Assembly: GCA_964407525.1 (NCBI GenBank)
Contig: CAYOWC010000002.1
Location: 10,982-74,981, forward strand
From: DUZB01 sp964407525
GTDB lineage: Bacteria; Desulfobacterota; DSM-4660; Desulfatiglandales; Desulfatiglandaceae
Reading direction: 5' to 3'
DNA: 64,000 nt
The notes beneath the pieces are model-generated. The model was not told where the DNA came from. It ran no database searches and worked only from the letters and a program-made list of their open reading frames with translations. A program made the translations under genes and the position numbers. Below are positions 7,890 to 16,624 of this stretch, one piece after another. Position 1 is the first letter of the stretch; each line of letters starts with the position of its first letter.

Positions 7890-8609
7890 TTAAAAAAGAT
7901 ATTCGGGTTTCGGCTTTTTGAGCGCGTGGAAAATATTTCCCTTGATTTTACGGTTGGATTTATAAAAGCCAAGAAGCATTTCCTTGATGTCCTGCCTCTT
8001 TGAGGCACCCGCCGTGGGACAGCCCAAATCGATGTCTTCCCAGGCCATCTTTACTGCAAAACGTCGCACCAGGTCTTCGTCAATAAGATAAAGGGGCCGG
8101 ATAATCGTCAACTTTCCTTCAAAAAGTTCCTGTACAGGAAGCATGGTATTCAGAGAAGCGCCGTAAAACATATTCAGAAAGAACGTCTCGATAACATCGT
8201 CCTTATGATGTCCCATAGCAATTTTATTGCACTTAAGTTCATCTGCCAGTTCAAAGAGAAGTTTTCGTCTTAGACGGGAACAGAGAAAGCAGGGGTTCTC
8301 CCGATTTTCTTCTGAGTGAGCCCTGACTCCTATGTCTGTTCGAAGCACCCTGTATTCAAAATCGTTTAAACGGAAAAAGTCTTCCATTTTTGCCGCGGAG
8401 TCCGCTCCGAATCCGGGATCCACATGAACAGCCGTAATGGAATAATCAATAGGAATACGCCTGATTCTTTCTCTCAACAGATGAAGAAGAGACAGGCTGT
8501 CTTTTCCCCCTGAAACCGCAACCAGGACATGATCTCCATCTTCAACCATTCCCCTGTTGTGAATGGCCTTCCCCATCAGGCGCTTCATCTCTTTGTGTAT
8601 AAATGCCAA
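7890..8609 (-). CDS. TtcA-like tRNA 2-thiolation PP-loop ATPase
   Basis: A 239-residue PP-loop ATPase of the TtcA/TilS superfamily, expected to adenylate and thiolate a tRNA base (2-thiocytidine-32 for TtcA). It has the PP-loop VAVSGGKDSLSLL near residue 35, the paired cysteines CFLC at about residue 111 that help bind the iron-sulfur cluster in TtcA, and the segment MGHHKDDVIETFFLNMFYG. It is shorter than E. coli TtcA (311 residues), as is common in this phylum. It lies between a J-domain gene (eight bases upstream) and the cNMP-binding gene, forming a three-gene minus-strand unit. Confidence 0.85.
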   Translation of the reverse strand: MAFIHKEMKRLMGKAIHNRGMVEDGDHVLVAVSGGKDSLSLLHLLRERIRRIPIDYSITAVHVDPGFGADSAAKMEDFFRLNDFEYRVLRTDIGVRAHSEENRENPCFLCSRLRRKLLFELADELKCNKIAMGHHKDDVIETFFLNMFYGASLNTMLPVQELFEGKLTIIRPLYLIDEDLVRRFAVKMAWEDIDLGCPTAGASKRQDIKEMLLGFYKSNRKIKGNIFHALKKPKPEYLF

Positions 8610-8617
8610 ACTGCACC

Positions 8618-9016
8618 CTATTCCCTTTTCCGGTTATCTGAAACAGCCTGTCCAATTTTTTTTGAAAGATGTGCCCACAATGATAAAACAACCTCCGTAC
8701 CCGTCTCGGCAAAGAGTTCCGTTCGAGACACTTTCCGGCCTTTTTCATCTTCTCTTCGAGCGGATTGGGCGGTTTTTCCTTTCGGCATTTCAGTGGAACC
8801 GGAGCCTGCTGCGCCTGAACTAAAAAAAGCTCTCAACGTTTCATAGGCGACATTGGTTTCTTTGAGCTTTTCTTCCGCCTTTTTTTTCAGTCTCGGCTTA
8901 CCGGAAAACCTGTCAGGATGCCAGACACTCACCATATCTCTATAGGCCTGCCGAACTTCCTTTTCAGAAGCCCCTTCCCTGACGTCAAGTATTTGAAAGG
9001 ATTTTTTTATGTCCAT
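8618..9016 (-). CDS. Small J-domain protein
   Basis: A 132-residue protein with an N-terminal J domain (about residues 1-65): SFQILDVREGASEKEVRQAYRDMVSVWHPDRF holds the HPD tripeptide needed to stimulate DnaK ATPase. After it come a serine/glycine-rich linker and a basic C-terminus without zinc-finger or substrate-binding domains, so it is a type III J protein rather than DnaJ. It heads the minus-strand unit with the TtcA-like and cNMP genes. The client is unknown. Confidence 0.85.
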   Translation of the reverse strand: MDIKKSFQILDVREGASEKEVRQAYRDMVSVWHPDRFSGKPRLKKKAEEKLKETNVAYETLRAFFSSGAAGSGSTEMPKGKTAQSARREDEKGRKVSRTELFAETGTEVVLSLWAHLSKKIGQAVSDNRKRE

Positions 9017-9536
9017 CGAGTCTGTCGTTGATCTTATCCTAATTATTTTACATCCAAGTTCACAGGGCTTTTCTCTTCTTTAACCCTGATATATGATCAT
9101 ATCATAGAGGTTCACGAAATGGTATAATTTATGTTGACCTCTACCGTCCCTATTTTCCGATCCGTCCCATTCATGAATCGAAGGTCAAAATATTCGAAAC
9201 ATGATCCTGCTATTTACCCTCGAACATTTTTTGATCCGAAATAGAGGCATGGGAATTGAGTGAACATACAACAAATGAATTCCCTGTCCTATTTTCTCAC
9301 AATTTTAATGCTCTCAAGCTCACAATCCACTCAAAATCGCTCTAAAACCCGTTATTTTCCTTGACACCCAAAGCGTGGTTATGGCATGAAAAATATTTTA
9401 CAAGATAGGTATGTGGAACAAGGCTGATCGTTTTTTCCGGTGCTTCATTTTTTTCAGGCCTTTATTTATGGCGAGCATGGTTTTATAATTAGGAAAAATT
9501 TCAGGTTATCAAACGCTCAATACGCAGGAGACAAAG
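9017..9536. other. 520-bp intergenic region before hdrA
   Basis: No gene is supported here. It separates the divergent J-domain gene and hdrA. Visible points are a perfect 12-bp palindrome ATATGATCATAT at 9091-9102 and an extended -10-like TGGTATAAT at 9120-9128 on the plus strand about 410 bases before hdrA. It also holds a lone TTGACA at 9361 with no convincing -10 box. A long leader for hdrA is possible. The region is richer in A+T than its surroundings. Confidence 0.4.
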
Positions 9537-12275
9537 ATGATGAGTAAAGAAAAACCAAGCGGTCCTGTATTAATTCTGGGAGGAGGGATTTCCGGAATTC
9601 AGGCGGCCCTGAGTATAGCCGAGGCGGGCTATGGGGTTTATCTACTGGAACGTTCCAGCACACTGGGAGGGATGATCCCCAATTTACACAGGATCTATCC
9701 GCTCTGCACCTGTTGCAAGTTGAATCCAAAAATCGCAGCCTGTGAACAACATCCGAATATTCGCGTTCTACTGAACGCAACCCTTGAAGAAATCAAAGGG
9801 AAGCCCGGCGATTTCACGATTTCCGTTGTCCAGGACGGCGCCGACGAAAAACTTGCAGCCGGAGCGGTTGTGCTGGCAGCCGGTGTTGAAGCATTCGACC
9901 CCTCTTCCATGGACTTGTATGGGTACGGCAAATTTCCCAACGTGCTGACAAGCGTCGAATACGAACAGAGCCAGAAACCGATTGGCCCTCTTGCTGGAGC
10001 CATTCAAAGGCCTTCCGATGGAAAGACTCCGAAAAAGATCGCCTGGCTTCAGTGCGTCGGATCCCGCGATATAAATCGATGCGATGCTTCCTACTGTTCT
10101 TCCGTATGCTGCATGTATGCCCTCAAAGAGGCCGTCACCACAAAAGACGTGGATGAAGACATCGATACAACCATCTTCTATATGGACATGAGAACACACG
10201 GCAAAGGCTATGAAGAATACCTGAACAGTGCCGTTGAAAGGGATGTTCGCCTCGTAAGAAGCAGGATTCATACCATCGATTGCGTGGAGGGATCAGACGA
10301 TCTTCTCATCACCTATCGGGGTGAAAATGGGGAGCTCCAAAAAGAAACGTTTGATATGGTAGTTCTCTCCGTGGGTCTGCGCCCATCCAAGCAAGCCATT
10401 GAAACCGCCGAAAAGATAGGGCTAAACCTGAGTCCAGGCCAATTTGTGGGCTCGGAGGCGTTTCAACCTGTATCCACTAATCTGCCTGGAATTTTTGTAT
10501 GCGGTGGCCTGAGCGGGCCTCTCGATATTGGGCAGTCCATTACCCAGGCAACCGCAACCCTCGCAGAAGTTGGTTCTATCCTCGAAGCAGAAGCCTTTGC
10601 ACCAGCCAGAGAATATCCCGTACCGGTGGAAAACACAGAGGATCCAAAAGCCCTTCTCTGCTACCACCTCTGCCCGGGAATGGATGGAAATCTGGGCGAT
10701 GAAATGGCAGCTTATGCAAAACAACTCCCCGGCATTGCCGCAACGAAAGCCCTCGATGGGGATATCCTCACATCCCTGACGAGCAGCTTGAAAGAAACAG
10801 GCGCCAACAGGGTAGTTTTTGCAAGCTGTTCACCGAATATACACCAGGGTCTCATCGAAGAAGCCCTGAGATTGTCCGGCCTCAATCCATATTTATACGA
10901 AACCGTCGATCTGAGGGTTCTTGATCTGGAATCTCCCGGAATGCAACTCAAAGACAGAATGAGAATGGGAGCTGCCCGTGTCATGCTTCTGGCCCCCACG
11001 GCTCTGAAAACCCTTCCTGTTTTAAAAAGTGCTTTGGTCGTCGGAGCCGGGGTCTCCGGCATGGAATCGGCACTGGCGCTTTCACGAAAAGGGTATCCGG
11101 TACACCTCATTGAGAAAGAGAATGAATTGGGCGGGCATAGCCGTCACCTAAAGTCCACTTGGGACGGGGCCGACGTACAGGCGTATCTCAAAGAACTGAC
11201 TGCTTCCGTTGAGCAGGACAAACAGATCACGGTAATGACCCAAACCACTGTCACGCGCAACGAGGGGTCCGCAGGTTCCTTTCAGACGGTTTTGGACCAG
11301 GCAGGAAAGCAAACCCATATTTCTCACGGCACTACTATCCTAAGCACAGGTGGGAGTCCTTTACAGACCGATGAATACCTCTACGGAACAAATCCAAACG
11401 TGTATCTGTGGTCTGAACTTAACAGCAAGTTGGTGGACACGCCTACTTTCTTCGAAAAAGGCAGTTCCGGCGTTTTTATTCAATGTGTGGGTTCGAGGGA
11501 TTCCGACCGTCCTTACTGCAGTAATTTCTGCTGTTCTTCAGCAGTCAGAGCGGCTCTCGATATAAAGGCCGTGAACCCGGATATGGATCTATATATACTT
11601 TACAGGGATATGAGGACCTTCGGGGAGAGAGAAGATATCTACCGGGAAGCAAGGGAAAAAGGGATCATCTTTATCCGCTACGATTTGGAAAACAAACCGC
11701 AGGTGGAGAAATCAGAGAATGGCGCCGGCGTAAAAGTGACCGTTTATGAGCCTGTCCTTGAAAGACCGGTGGCCATTGAAGCAGATTTCCTTTCTCTTCA
11801 GTCTGCCATTACGGCCCCAGGCAATGAAGAATTGTCATCCCTTTTCAATGTAAAGCTGGATTCCAACGGATTTCTCGCCGAGTCCCCTGAGAAAATGCGA
11901 CCGATGGATACAACTATTGAGGGAATTTTCATGGCAGGCCTTGCAGCCTATCCGAAAGATCTGGGAGAAACCATTACGCAAGGCAAGGCGGCCGCTGCCA
12001 GGGCCATGGAGATATTGCAGAAGGATACTATTGAAGTGGGTGGACTGGTTGCTGAAGTCATGCCTGACATGTGCGCCGTCTGCTGCACGTGCGTGAGAAC
12101 ATGCCCTTTCAACGTGCCGCATATCAACCGTGAGACAGGGGCGGCCTTTATTGACCCCAGCCTTTGCCGGGGATGCGGTATGTGTGTTGCGGAATGTCCT
12201 GGAAAGGCCATTGTCATGTTCACATGCAGTGATCAGATGTTGACAGAAGCCCCTTCTGTTCTTCTCGGAAATTAA
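9537..12275 (+). CDS. hdrA: Tandem HdrA-like flavin/iron-sulfur protein
   Basis: A 912-residue electron-transfer flavoprotein. Two HdrA-like FAD domains sit in one chain. The first (about 1-365) has VLILGGGISGIQAALS, the cysteines PLCTCCKLNPK and QCVGSRDINRCDASYCSSVCC. A segment at about 371-490 resembles the HdrA N-terminal domain (LLCYHLCPGMDGNLG, VVFASCSPNIHQGLI). The second FAD domain (about 490-840) has ALVVGAGVSGMESALAL and QCVGSRDSDRPYCSNFCC. Two [4Fe-4S] ferredoxin motifs (CAVCCTCVRTCP, CRGCGMCVAECP) end the chain. With MvhD, MetV and MetF downstream it is expected to feed or split electrons in methylenetetrahydrofolate reduction, as in the Moorella MetVF-Hdr complex. No hdrB or hdrC is present. 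AGGAG precedes the start. Confidence 0.9.
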   Translation: MMSKEKPSGPVLILGGGISGIQAALSIAEAGYGVYLLERSSTLGGMIPNLHRIYPLCTCCKLNPKIAACEQHPNIRVLLNATLEEIKGKPGDFTISVVQDGADEKLAAGAVVLAAGVEAFDPSSMDLYGYGKFPNVLTSVEYEQSQKPIGPLAGAIQRPSDGKTPKKIAWLQCVGSRDINRCDASYCSSVCCMYALKEAVTTKDVDEDIDTTIFYMDMRTHGKGYEEYLNSAVERDVRLVRSRIHTIDCVEGSDDLLITYRGENGELQKETFDMVVLSVGLRPSKQAIETAEKIGLNLSPGQFVGSEAFQPVSTNLPGIFVCGGLSGPLDIGQSITQATATLAEVGSILEAEAFAPAREYPVPVENTEDPKALLCYHLCPGMDGNLGDEMAAYAKQLPGIAATKALDGDILTSLTSSLKETGANRVVFASCSPNIHQGLIEEALRLSGLNPYLYETVDLRVLDLESPGMQLKDRMRMGAARVMLLAPTALKTLPVLKSALVVGAGVSGMESALALSRKGYPVHLIEKENELGGHSRHLKSTWDGADVQAYLKELTASVEQDKQITVMTQTTVTRNEGSAGSFQTVLDQAGKQTHISHGTTILSTGGSPLQTDEYLYGTNPNVYLWSELNSKLVDTPTFFEKGSSGVFIQCVGSRDSDRPYCSNFCCSSAVRAALDIKAVNPDMDLYILYRDMRTFGEREDIYREAREKGIIFIRYDLENKPQVEKSENGAGVKVTVYEPVLERPVAIEADFLSLQSAITAPGNEELSSLFNVKLDSNGFLAESPEKMRPMDTTIEGIFMAGLAAYPKDLGETITQGKAAAARAMEILQKDTIEVGGLVAEVMPDMCAVCCTCVRTCPFNVPHINRETGAAFIDPSLCRGCGMCVAECPGKAIVMFTCSDQMLTEAPSVLLGN

Positions 12276-12291
12276 GTCAAGAGATTACGGG

Positions 12292-12313
12292 TTGCCGCGC
12301 AATACCGCGGCAA
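12292..12313 (+). promoter_or_regulatory. Hairpin between hdrA and mvhD
   Basis: TTGCCGCG (12292-12299), a six-base loop and CGCGGCAA (12306-12313) form a perfect 8-bp GC-rich stem between the hdrA stop and the mvhD ribosome site. There is no T-run, so it is more likely an RNA processing or stability element that sets the ratio of the subunits than a terminator. Confidence 0.45.
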
Positions 12314-12340
12314 TCGTCCATGGGTAAAGGAGATGGGAAT

Positions 12341-12742
12341 ATGAGCAATTCCAAACCTCAGATTGTTGCCTTTTGCTGCTCGAATTGTGCGTCATCCGCA
12401 GCAAACGTAGCACAAGGTATGAAAAAAGTATTGCCTGAAAATGTAAAAGTCATTCAGGTTCCGTGTACAGGACGAATAGAGATCCTCCACCTTTTGAAAC
12501 CTTTTGAAGAAGGTGCAGACGGTGTTTACGTGGCAGGCTGTCAGGGAGACAGTTGCCAGTATATGGAAGGAATCAGCAAGGCCTCCAAGAGAGTGGCCCA
12601 CGTAAAAAAAGTCCTTCAGGAGATTGATATTGACCCTGAACGGATAGAGGTTTTTGAACTTTCCGCAAGCAGAGGTGGAAGGTTTGTTGATGTGGCATAT
12701 GAAATGACGGAAAGGCTTGAAGCATTAGGGCCGATCTTGTAA
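12341..12742 (+). CDS. mvhD: MvhD-type iron-sulfur electron-transfer subunit
   Basis: A 133-residue small iron-sulfur protein of the MvhD / HdrA-associated delta subunit family, which binds a [2Fe-2S] cluster and passes electrons to HdrA. Cysteines are in VAFCCSNCASSAANVA, QVPCTGRIE and AGCQGDSCQYMEG, the family pattern. The ATG at 12341 has GGAG upstream (in AAAGGAGATGG); an in-frame ATG at 12320 precedes that site. It follows hdrA and precedes metV by 35 bases, in the order known from electron-bifurcating methylenetetrahydrofolate reductase complexes. Confidence 0.9.
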   Translation: MSNSKPQIVAFCCSNCASSAANVAQGMKKVLPENVKVIQVPCTGRIEILHLLKPFEEGADGVYVAGCQGDSCQYMEGISKASKRVAHVKKVLQEIDIDPERIEVFELSASRGGRFVDVAYEMTERLEALGPIL

Positions 12743-12777
12743 GCGAAAAACTTTAGACGTCCTGCGAGGTATAGGCA

Positions 12778-13446
12778 ATGATTGTTGCAGAACCAAAACC
12801 AGTCAAAGAAATACTTGAAATGGTTCAGGATTCAAAAAAAGTCCTGACTATAGGGTGCAAAGGTTGCGTCACCGTATGTAACGTGGGCGGCGCAAAGGAA
12901 GTTGGGGTTCTTGCATCTACCATTAGAATAGCCAGGAAGAAACTTGGAATCCCCATTGAAGTAGATGAATTTCTCCTGGAAAGACAGTGCGACCCCGAAT
13001 ATATTGACGAAGTAAAAGAAATCATAGGACAGTACGATTCGGTCATATCCATAGCCTGCGGCGTTGGTCCACAATTCCTCTCGGAAAGATATCCTGAGAC
13101 ACGGATATTTCCAGGAGTGAATACGCAATTTATGGGAGGCGCCGTGGAACACGGCGTCTGGTCCGAGAGATGTGCCGGATGCGGACAGTGCGTAATACAT
13201 CTCTTTGGCGGAGTCTGTCCCATAGCCAGATGCTCCAAGAGCCTTCTGAATGGACCGTGCGGTGGATCTGATCATGGAAAATGCGAGATCTCTAAAGACG
13301 TGGACTGCGTTTGGGATATTATCGTGAGAAAGATGATGGAACAGGACCGCATGGATGAACTCCTTGAGTTTAAACCACCAAAGAGCTGGACAACCGCCAG
13401 GGATGGCGGGCCGAGAAAAATGATCAGGGAGGAACTGGTAAAATGA
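12778..13446 (+). CDS. metV: MetV, zinc/iron-sulfur partner of methylenetetrahydrofolate reductase
   Basis: A 222-residue protein matching MetV (methylene-tetrahydrofolate reductase C-terminal family), the partner of MetF in acetogens and sulfate reducers. Cysteines cluster in TIGCKGCVTVCNVGG near the N-terminus and in a dense C-terminal group: CAGCGQCVIHLFGGVCPIARCSKSLLNGPCGG, then GKCEI and DCVW. The second group is the family signature for metal or cluster binding. Its stop overlaps the metF start by four bases (ATGA at 13443), so the two are translationally coupled. Confidence 0.9.
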   Translation: MIVAEPKPVKEILEMVQDSKKVLTIGCKGCVTVCNVGGAKEVGVLASTIRIARKKLGIPIEVDEFLLERQCDPEYIDEVKEIIGQYDSVISIACGVGPQFLSERYPETRIFPGVNTQFMGGAVEHGVWSERCAGCGQCVIHLFGGVCPIARCSKSLLNGPCGGSDHGKCEISKDVDCVWDIIVRKMMEQDRMDELLEFKPPKSWTTARDGGPRKMIREELVK

Positions 13447-14375
13447 GCGAATACAAATCAGGAAGTAATCTGGAAAAGGTATTAAAGGCCGGACATTTCG
13501 CTTTTACCGGTGAGTGCGGACCCCCGACGGGCGCCAACGTGGAACACCTGCGGGAAAAGGCCGGTCACCTGAAAGGCTGTGTGGATGCGGTCAATGTCAC
13601 GGACAATCAGACCGCTGTAGTACGTATGTCGAGCTGGGCTGCTTCCCTTATTCTCCTGCAGGATGGAATTGAACCCAACTTTCAGATGGTATGTCGCGAT
13701 CGTAATCGTCTGGCCATTCAGAGCGATATCCTGGGCGTATCTTCTCACGGTATACGAAATATGCTCTGCCTCTCAGGAGACCATCAAAAATTTGGAAATC
13801 ATCCCGAAGCAAAGAATGTCTTTGACATTGATTCCACGCAGTTGATTTATACGGTCAAGACGATGCGGGATGAAGGAAAATTCCTAAACGGTCAGGATGT
13901 GGACGTACCGCCCAAACTTTTTATCGGTGCTGCTTCCAATCCCTTTGCAGAACCGTTTGATTTTCGCGTTCACCGCCTGGCAAAAAAGATAGCTGCCGGA
14001 GCTGATTTCATCCAGACCCAGTGTATCTACAACATGGATAGATTCAGACGTTTCATGAAAATGGCAGTGGATATGGGCCTCCATGAAAAATGCTACATTC
14101 TCGCAGGGGTCACCCCCATGAAGAGCGTGGGTATGGCAAGGTATATGGGCAAATCCGTGCCGGGAATGGATGTTCCCGATTCCCTTATCAAACGTTTGAA
14201 GGGCGCCGGCAAAGGGAAAGTTGCAGAAGAAGGTATTAAATATGCCCTTGAACAGATAGAGGAATTCAGGGAAATGGAAGGCGTAGCTGGTGTGCATCTC
14301 ATGGCTATCGAATGGGAACACAAGGTCCCGGAGATCGCAGAAAGGGCTGGAATGCTACCAAGACCTGTCGTCTAG
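13443..14375 (+). CDS. metF: Methylenetetrahydrofolate reductase
   Basis: Reduces 5,10-methylenetetrahydrofolate to 5-methyltetrahydrofolate (or the reverse in oxidative acetyl-CoA metabolism), using FAD in a TIM barrel. The 310-residue protein has the N-terminal FTGECGPPTGAN segment with the catalytic-type glutamate, VNVTDNQTAVVRMSS, LCLSGDHQKFG, FIGAASNPFAEPFD and GADFIQTQCIYNMDRF. All match MetF. Coupling to metV and the upstream hdrA-mvhD genes suggests that reduction is coupled to ferredoxin or another carrier through flavin-based electron transfer. A terminator follows at 14408. Confidence 0.94.
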   Translation: MSEYKSGSNLEKVLKAGHFAFTGECGPPTGANVEHLREKAGHLKGCVDAVNVTDNQTAVVRMSSWAASLILLQDGIEPNFQMVCRDRNRLAIQSDILGVSSHGIRNMLCLSGDHQKFGNHPEAKNVFDIDSTQLIYTVKTMRDEGKFLNGQDVDVPPKLFIGAASNPFAEPFDFRVHRLAKKIAAGADFIQTQCIYNMDRFRRFMKMAVDMGLHEKCYILAGVTPMKSVGMARYMGKSVPGMDVPDSLIKRLKGAGKGKVAEEGIKYALEQIEEFREMEGVAGVHLMAIEWEHKVPEIAERAGMLPRPVV

Positions 14376-14407
14376 TCTGGCAACCATTCAAGTGTGACAG
14401 AACCCCC

Positions 14408-14456
14408 AGAGCGCATCCTCATGAAAGTTTTTCCAGAGAATGCGCTCTTTTCTTTC
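14408..14456 (+). terminator. Rho-independent terminator after metF
   Basis: AGAGCGCAT (14408-14416) and ATGCGCTCT (14440-14448) form a perfect 9-bp stem with a 23-base loop, followed by TTTTCTTT. It lies 33 bases after the metF stop and closes the hdrA-mvhD-metVF operon. Confidence 0.7.
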
Positions 14457-14475
14457 GATAAAAGGAGGTACGTCG

Positions 14476-15015
14476 ATGAAGAGAATTCTATGCCTTGCTT
14501 TAATTCTCGTTGCTTCCATTTTTATGGGCTGCGCCACAACAACGAAAGAATGGGTAAGCAACCCGGTATCCCGAACCGCGGAAAACGACATTTTCAAGGC
14601 CCAACTGGAACCCGGAAAAGAAGGTAAGAGAACATTTGTTTCTTTTCGTTTGATTCTAGTCAATAAAACAGGCGACCCGGTGAAAATTGACTGGAACCAG
14701 ACCAGATACCTCCTCAACGGCAAACCAAACGGCCGTTTTTGGTTTAAAGGTATCGACCCGAGAACAATCAAAGACAACATCCCTCCCGATATTATTCCAG
14801 GAGGAAGTCGCTTTGAAAAACTAATCTTTCCCGTGAAACTGGTTGCCTTCGCTCCTATTCAAGACGATACGCTGAGGGATGGAGGTCCAGGCATATATCC
14901 GGGTCCCATGCCCCAGGGAGAAAACGGCATTTACCTTGTTGTCACTCAAAATGGTAAAATGATAACGGAGAAGCTTGTGTTCACCATAGTGCCTGAAAAC
15001 ATGGGAGCCTCATGA
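14476..15015 (+). CDS. Hypothetical lipoprotein
   Basis: A 179-residue predicted lipoprotein. The signal peptide MKRILCLALILVASIFMGC ends in a lipobox with Cys19. The rest is a compact domain rich in beta strands (FVSFRLILVNKTGDPVKID, GGSRFEKLIFPVKLVAF, GIYLVVTQNGKMITEKLVFTIV), suggesting an immunoglobulin-like fold. No enzymatic motif is visible and I do not recognise the family. AAAGGAGG lies eight bases before the chosen ATG; the in-frame ATG at 14440 falls inside the terminator hairpin. It stands alone between the metF terminator and the HU gene. Confidence 0.75.
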   Translation: MKRILCLALILVASIFMGCATTTKEWVSNPVSRTAENDIFKAQLEPGKEGKRTFVSFRLILVNKTGDPVKIDWNQTRYLLNGKPNGRFWFKGIDPRTIKDNIPPDIIPGGSRFEKLIFPVKLVAFAPIQDDTLRDGGPGIYPGPMPQGENGIYLVVTQNGKMITEKLVFTIVPENMGAS

Positions 15016-15129
15016 ACGCCAATACTTGATTTCCATCCATACGGTTACAGTGATAATATAGGTGGATGGCACTATCTGCCCGCAAAACTAGATATTTGCC
15101 CCATATTCGACTTCAAAAAGAGTTTTTCC

Positions 15130-15158
15130 TTGACCTTTGCAGGTTTCAAGGCTATTCC
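15130..15158 (+). promoter_or_regulatory. Sigma-70-type promoter for the HU gene
   Basis: TTGACC (15130-15135), a 17-base spacer and TATTCC (15153-15158) lie 70 bases before the HU start, giving a leader of about 65 bases. The spacing is ideal and the boxes are moderately close to consensus. Confidence 0.5.
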
Positions 15159-15228
15159 ATTCCGCCAAGGGTTTGCTAAATTTAGGCATTCCTATTAACC
15201 ACATTATCTTAATCTTAGGAGGAGAGAG

Positions 15229-15504
15229 ATGAAAAAAGAGGAATTAGTAACATTTGTTGCAGAAAAAGCGGACATTACAAAGAAGGCGGCCAATGATGCG
15301 GTCAATGCGGTATTTGAAGGCATAACTTCTTCGTTAGAAAAAGGCGATGCCATATCCATAACGGGTTTTGGAAGTTTTAAAGTCGTAGAACGCGCAGCCC
15401 GCGAAGGCCGGAATCCAAGCACCGGAGAAAAAATCCAGATTAAGGCGTCTAAAGGCGTCAAATTTTCCGTTGGCGCCGGACTGAAAAAGAGCGTCGCAAA
15501 ATAG
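15229..15504 (+). CDS. HU-family DNA-binding protein
   Basis: A 91-residue histone-like nucleoid protein. The family pattern is complete: MKKEELVTFVAEKADITKKAA at the N-terminus, the dimer core GDAISITGFGSFKVVERAAREGRNPSTGEKIQI, in which GFGSFKV and RxGRNPxTGEKI are the hallmark, and the C-terminal FSVGAGLKKSV. It binds and bends DNA as a dimer. A very strong ribosome site (AGGAGGAGAG) precedes the ATG, in line with high expression. It is monocistronic. Confidence 0.95.
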   Translation: MKKEELVTFVAEKADITKKAANDAVNAVFEGITSSLEKGDAISITGFGSFKVVERAAREGRNPSTGEKIQIKASKGVKFSVGAGLKKSVAK

Positions 15505-15634
15505 ATGTCTGAAACTATCTCGCATTTCAGGTGCCGTTACATAGTCGAGTCACCGGATGTTCCAACCGTATCTCCCTTTCCGTATGTTTTCTTTATGCAT
15601 TTTTTTCCTGGCTAAACACGCCCTTTATTCAACT

Positions 15635-15669
15635 CTTCCGGCCGGACGATGATCACTCCGGCCAGGAAG
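15635..15669 (+). promoter_or_regulatory. Strong GC-rich hairpin
   Basis: CTTCCGGCCGGA (15635-15646) pairs with TCCGGCCAGGAAG (15657-15669) with one bulged base and a 10-base loop. It lies between the HU gene and the IMPase-like gene and is not followed by a T-run. It may stabilise the HU transcript end or act as a weak terminator. Confidence 0.4.
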
Positions 15670-15820
15670 ATTGTTGTCTGAAAATGGTCTCTTTTCATTT
15701 TCCGGAGGAAAAGATATTGCTGTCCTGGCCTCTTGACTCATTTGATTTAACGTACTACATTATAGATTGTTTAGAGAATGTTTGGGGGGGTTCCTTTAAA
15801 CCTATTCGCAAGGGGGAATG

Positions 15821-16624
15821 ATGGCAATATCGGAAGAAAATGAGTATAAAAATCTGGCTGATTTTGCAATAGAAGTAATCAAGAACGCCGGGCGGGAAGC
15901 CCTTCCCTACTACGGGAAAGGAAGTATCGATTTTAAATTTGACGAGGAACTGGTAACTGAAGTCGAATTGCGACTATCCGAATTTTTCCAGAACAGTCTC
16001 AATGCCCATTTTCCCGAACACCAGATATTCCTGAATAACCATGAAAGCATAGATTACACCCACGAAAAAAAGCGCTATCTCTGGGTCTTTGATGCCCTTG
16101 ACGGTGTTGCTAATTTCCAGGCCGGCATCCCGGTTTGGGGAATGTCCCTTGCGCTTCTCGAAAATTTCTGGCCGGTTTTCGGCGTTTTCTTCATGCCTGC
16201 CACAGGCGACATCTTTCATGCCCAGGCGGATAAAGAGGCTCTGTGGGGGAACAGAGAAATCAAGGGCGGTCATCCTGCCGAAATCAATGATGAGAGCGTC
16301 CTATTGACCTATGCGAGGTTTCACAACCACTACGATTGCAATTTCCCCGGGAAAGTTCGCAGTTTTGGCTGCACGGCAGCCCACATTTGTTATGTCGCCG
16401 CCGGTCGGGCCGAAGCGGCGGTCTTTACTGGAGAAACCTATCAAAATTTAGCAGCAACGCGCGTCATCATTGAGGCAGCGGGAATCAAGTTGTATCGGAT
16501 GGATGGCGGTGAATTCTTTTTGAATGAGTATCTTGATGGAAGACAAATTGAGGAACCTCTTCTCGCAGTCAGCCCAGATAATTTCCAAAACATTCACGAT
16601 TGCCTGAGGACGGTCTCTCCATGA
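15821..16624 (+). CDS. Inositol monophosphatase-like protein, metal ligands altered
   Basis: A 267-residue protein of the inositol monophosphatase / FBPase-like fold. The DxxDG motif is present (WVFDALDGVANFQAG) and so is FGCTAAHICYVAAGRAEAAVF. Two other metal-binding motifs are not. Where the family has GEE, this protein reads HQIFLNNHES, and the WDxAAG motif reads QNLAATRVIIEAAG. Family members normally use those acidic residues to hold magnesium, so this may be a pseudoenzyme or have shifted chemistry. Its stop overlaps the feoA start by four bases, tying it to ferrous iron uptake, which is unusual. ATG 15818 is an alternative start just upstream; both follow AAGGGGGA. Confidence 0.75.
   Translation: MAISEENEYKNLADFAIEVIKNAGREALPYYGKGSIDFKFDEELVTEVELRLSEFFQNSLNAHFPEHQIFLNNHESIDYTHEKKRYLWVFDALDGVANFQAGIPVWGMSLALLENFWPVFGVFFMPATGDIFHAQADKEALWGNREIKGGHPAEINDESVLLTYARFHNHYDCNFPGKVRSFGCTAAHICYVAAGRAEAAVFTGETYQNLAATRVIIEAAGIKLYRMDGGEFFLNEYLDGRQIEEPLLAVSPDNFQNIHDCLRTVSP

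Noticed and set aside
9361..9366. TTGACA as a -35 box for hdrA
   Set aside because: No -10-like hexamer occurs at 15-19 bases spacing.
15531..15821. A 96-residue open frame before the IMPase-like gene
   Set aside because: It runs through a strong hairpin, lacks a ribosome site and has no coherent protein pattern.
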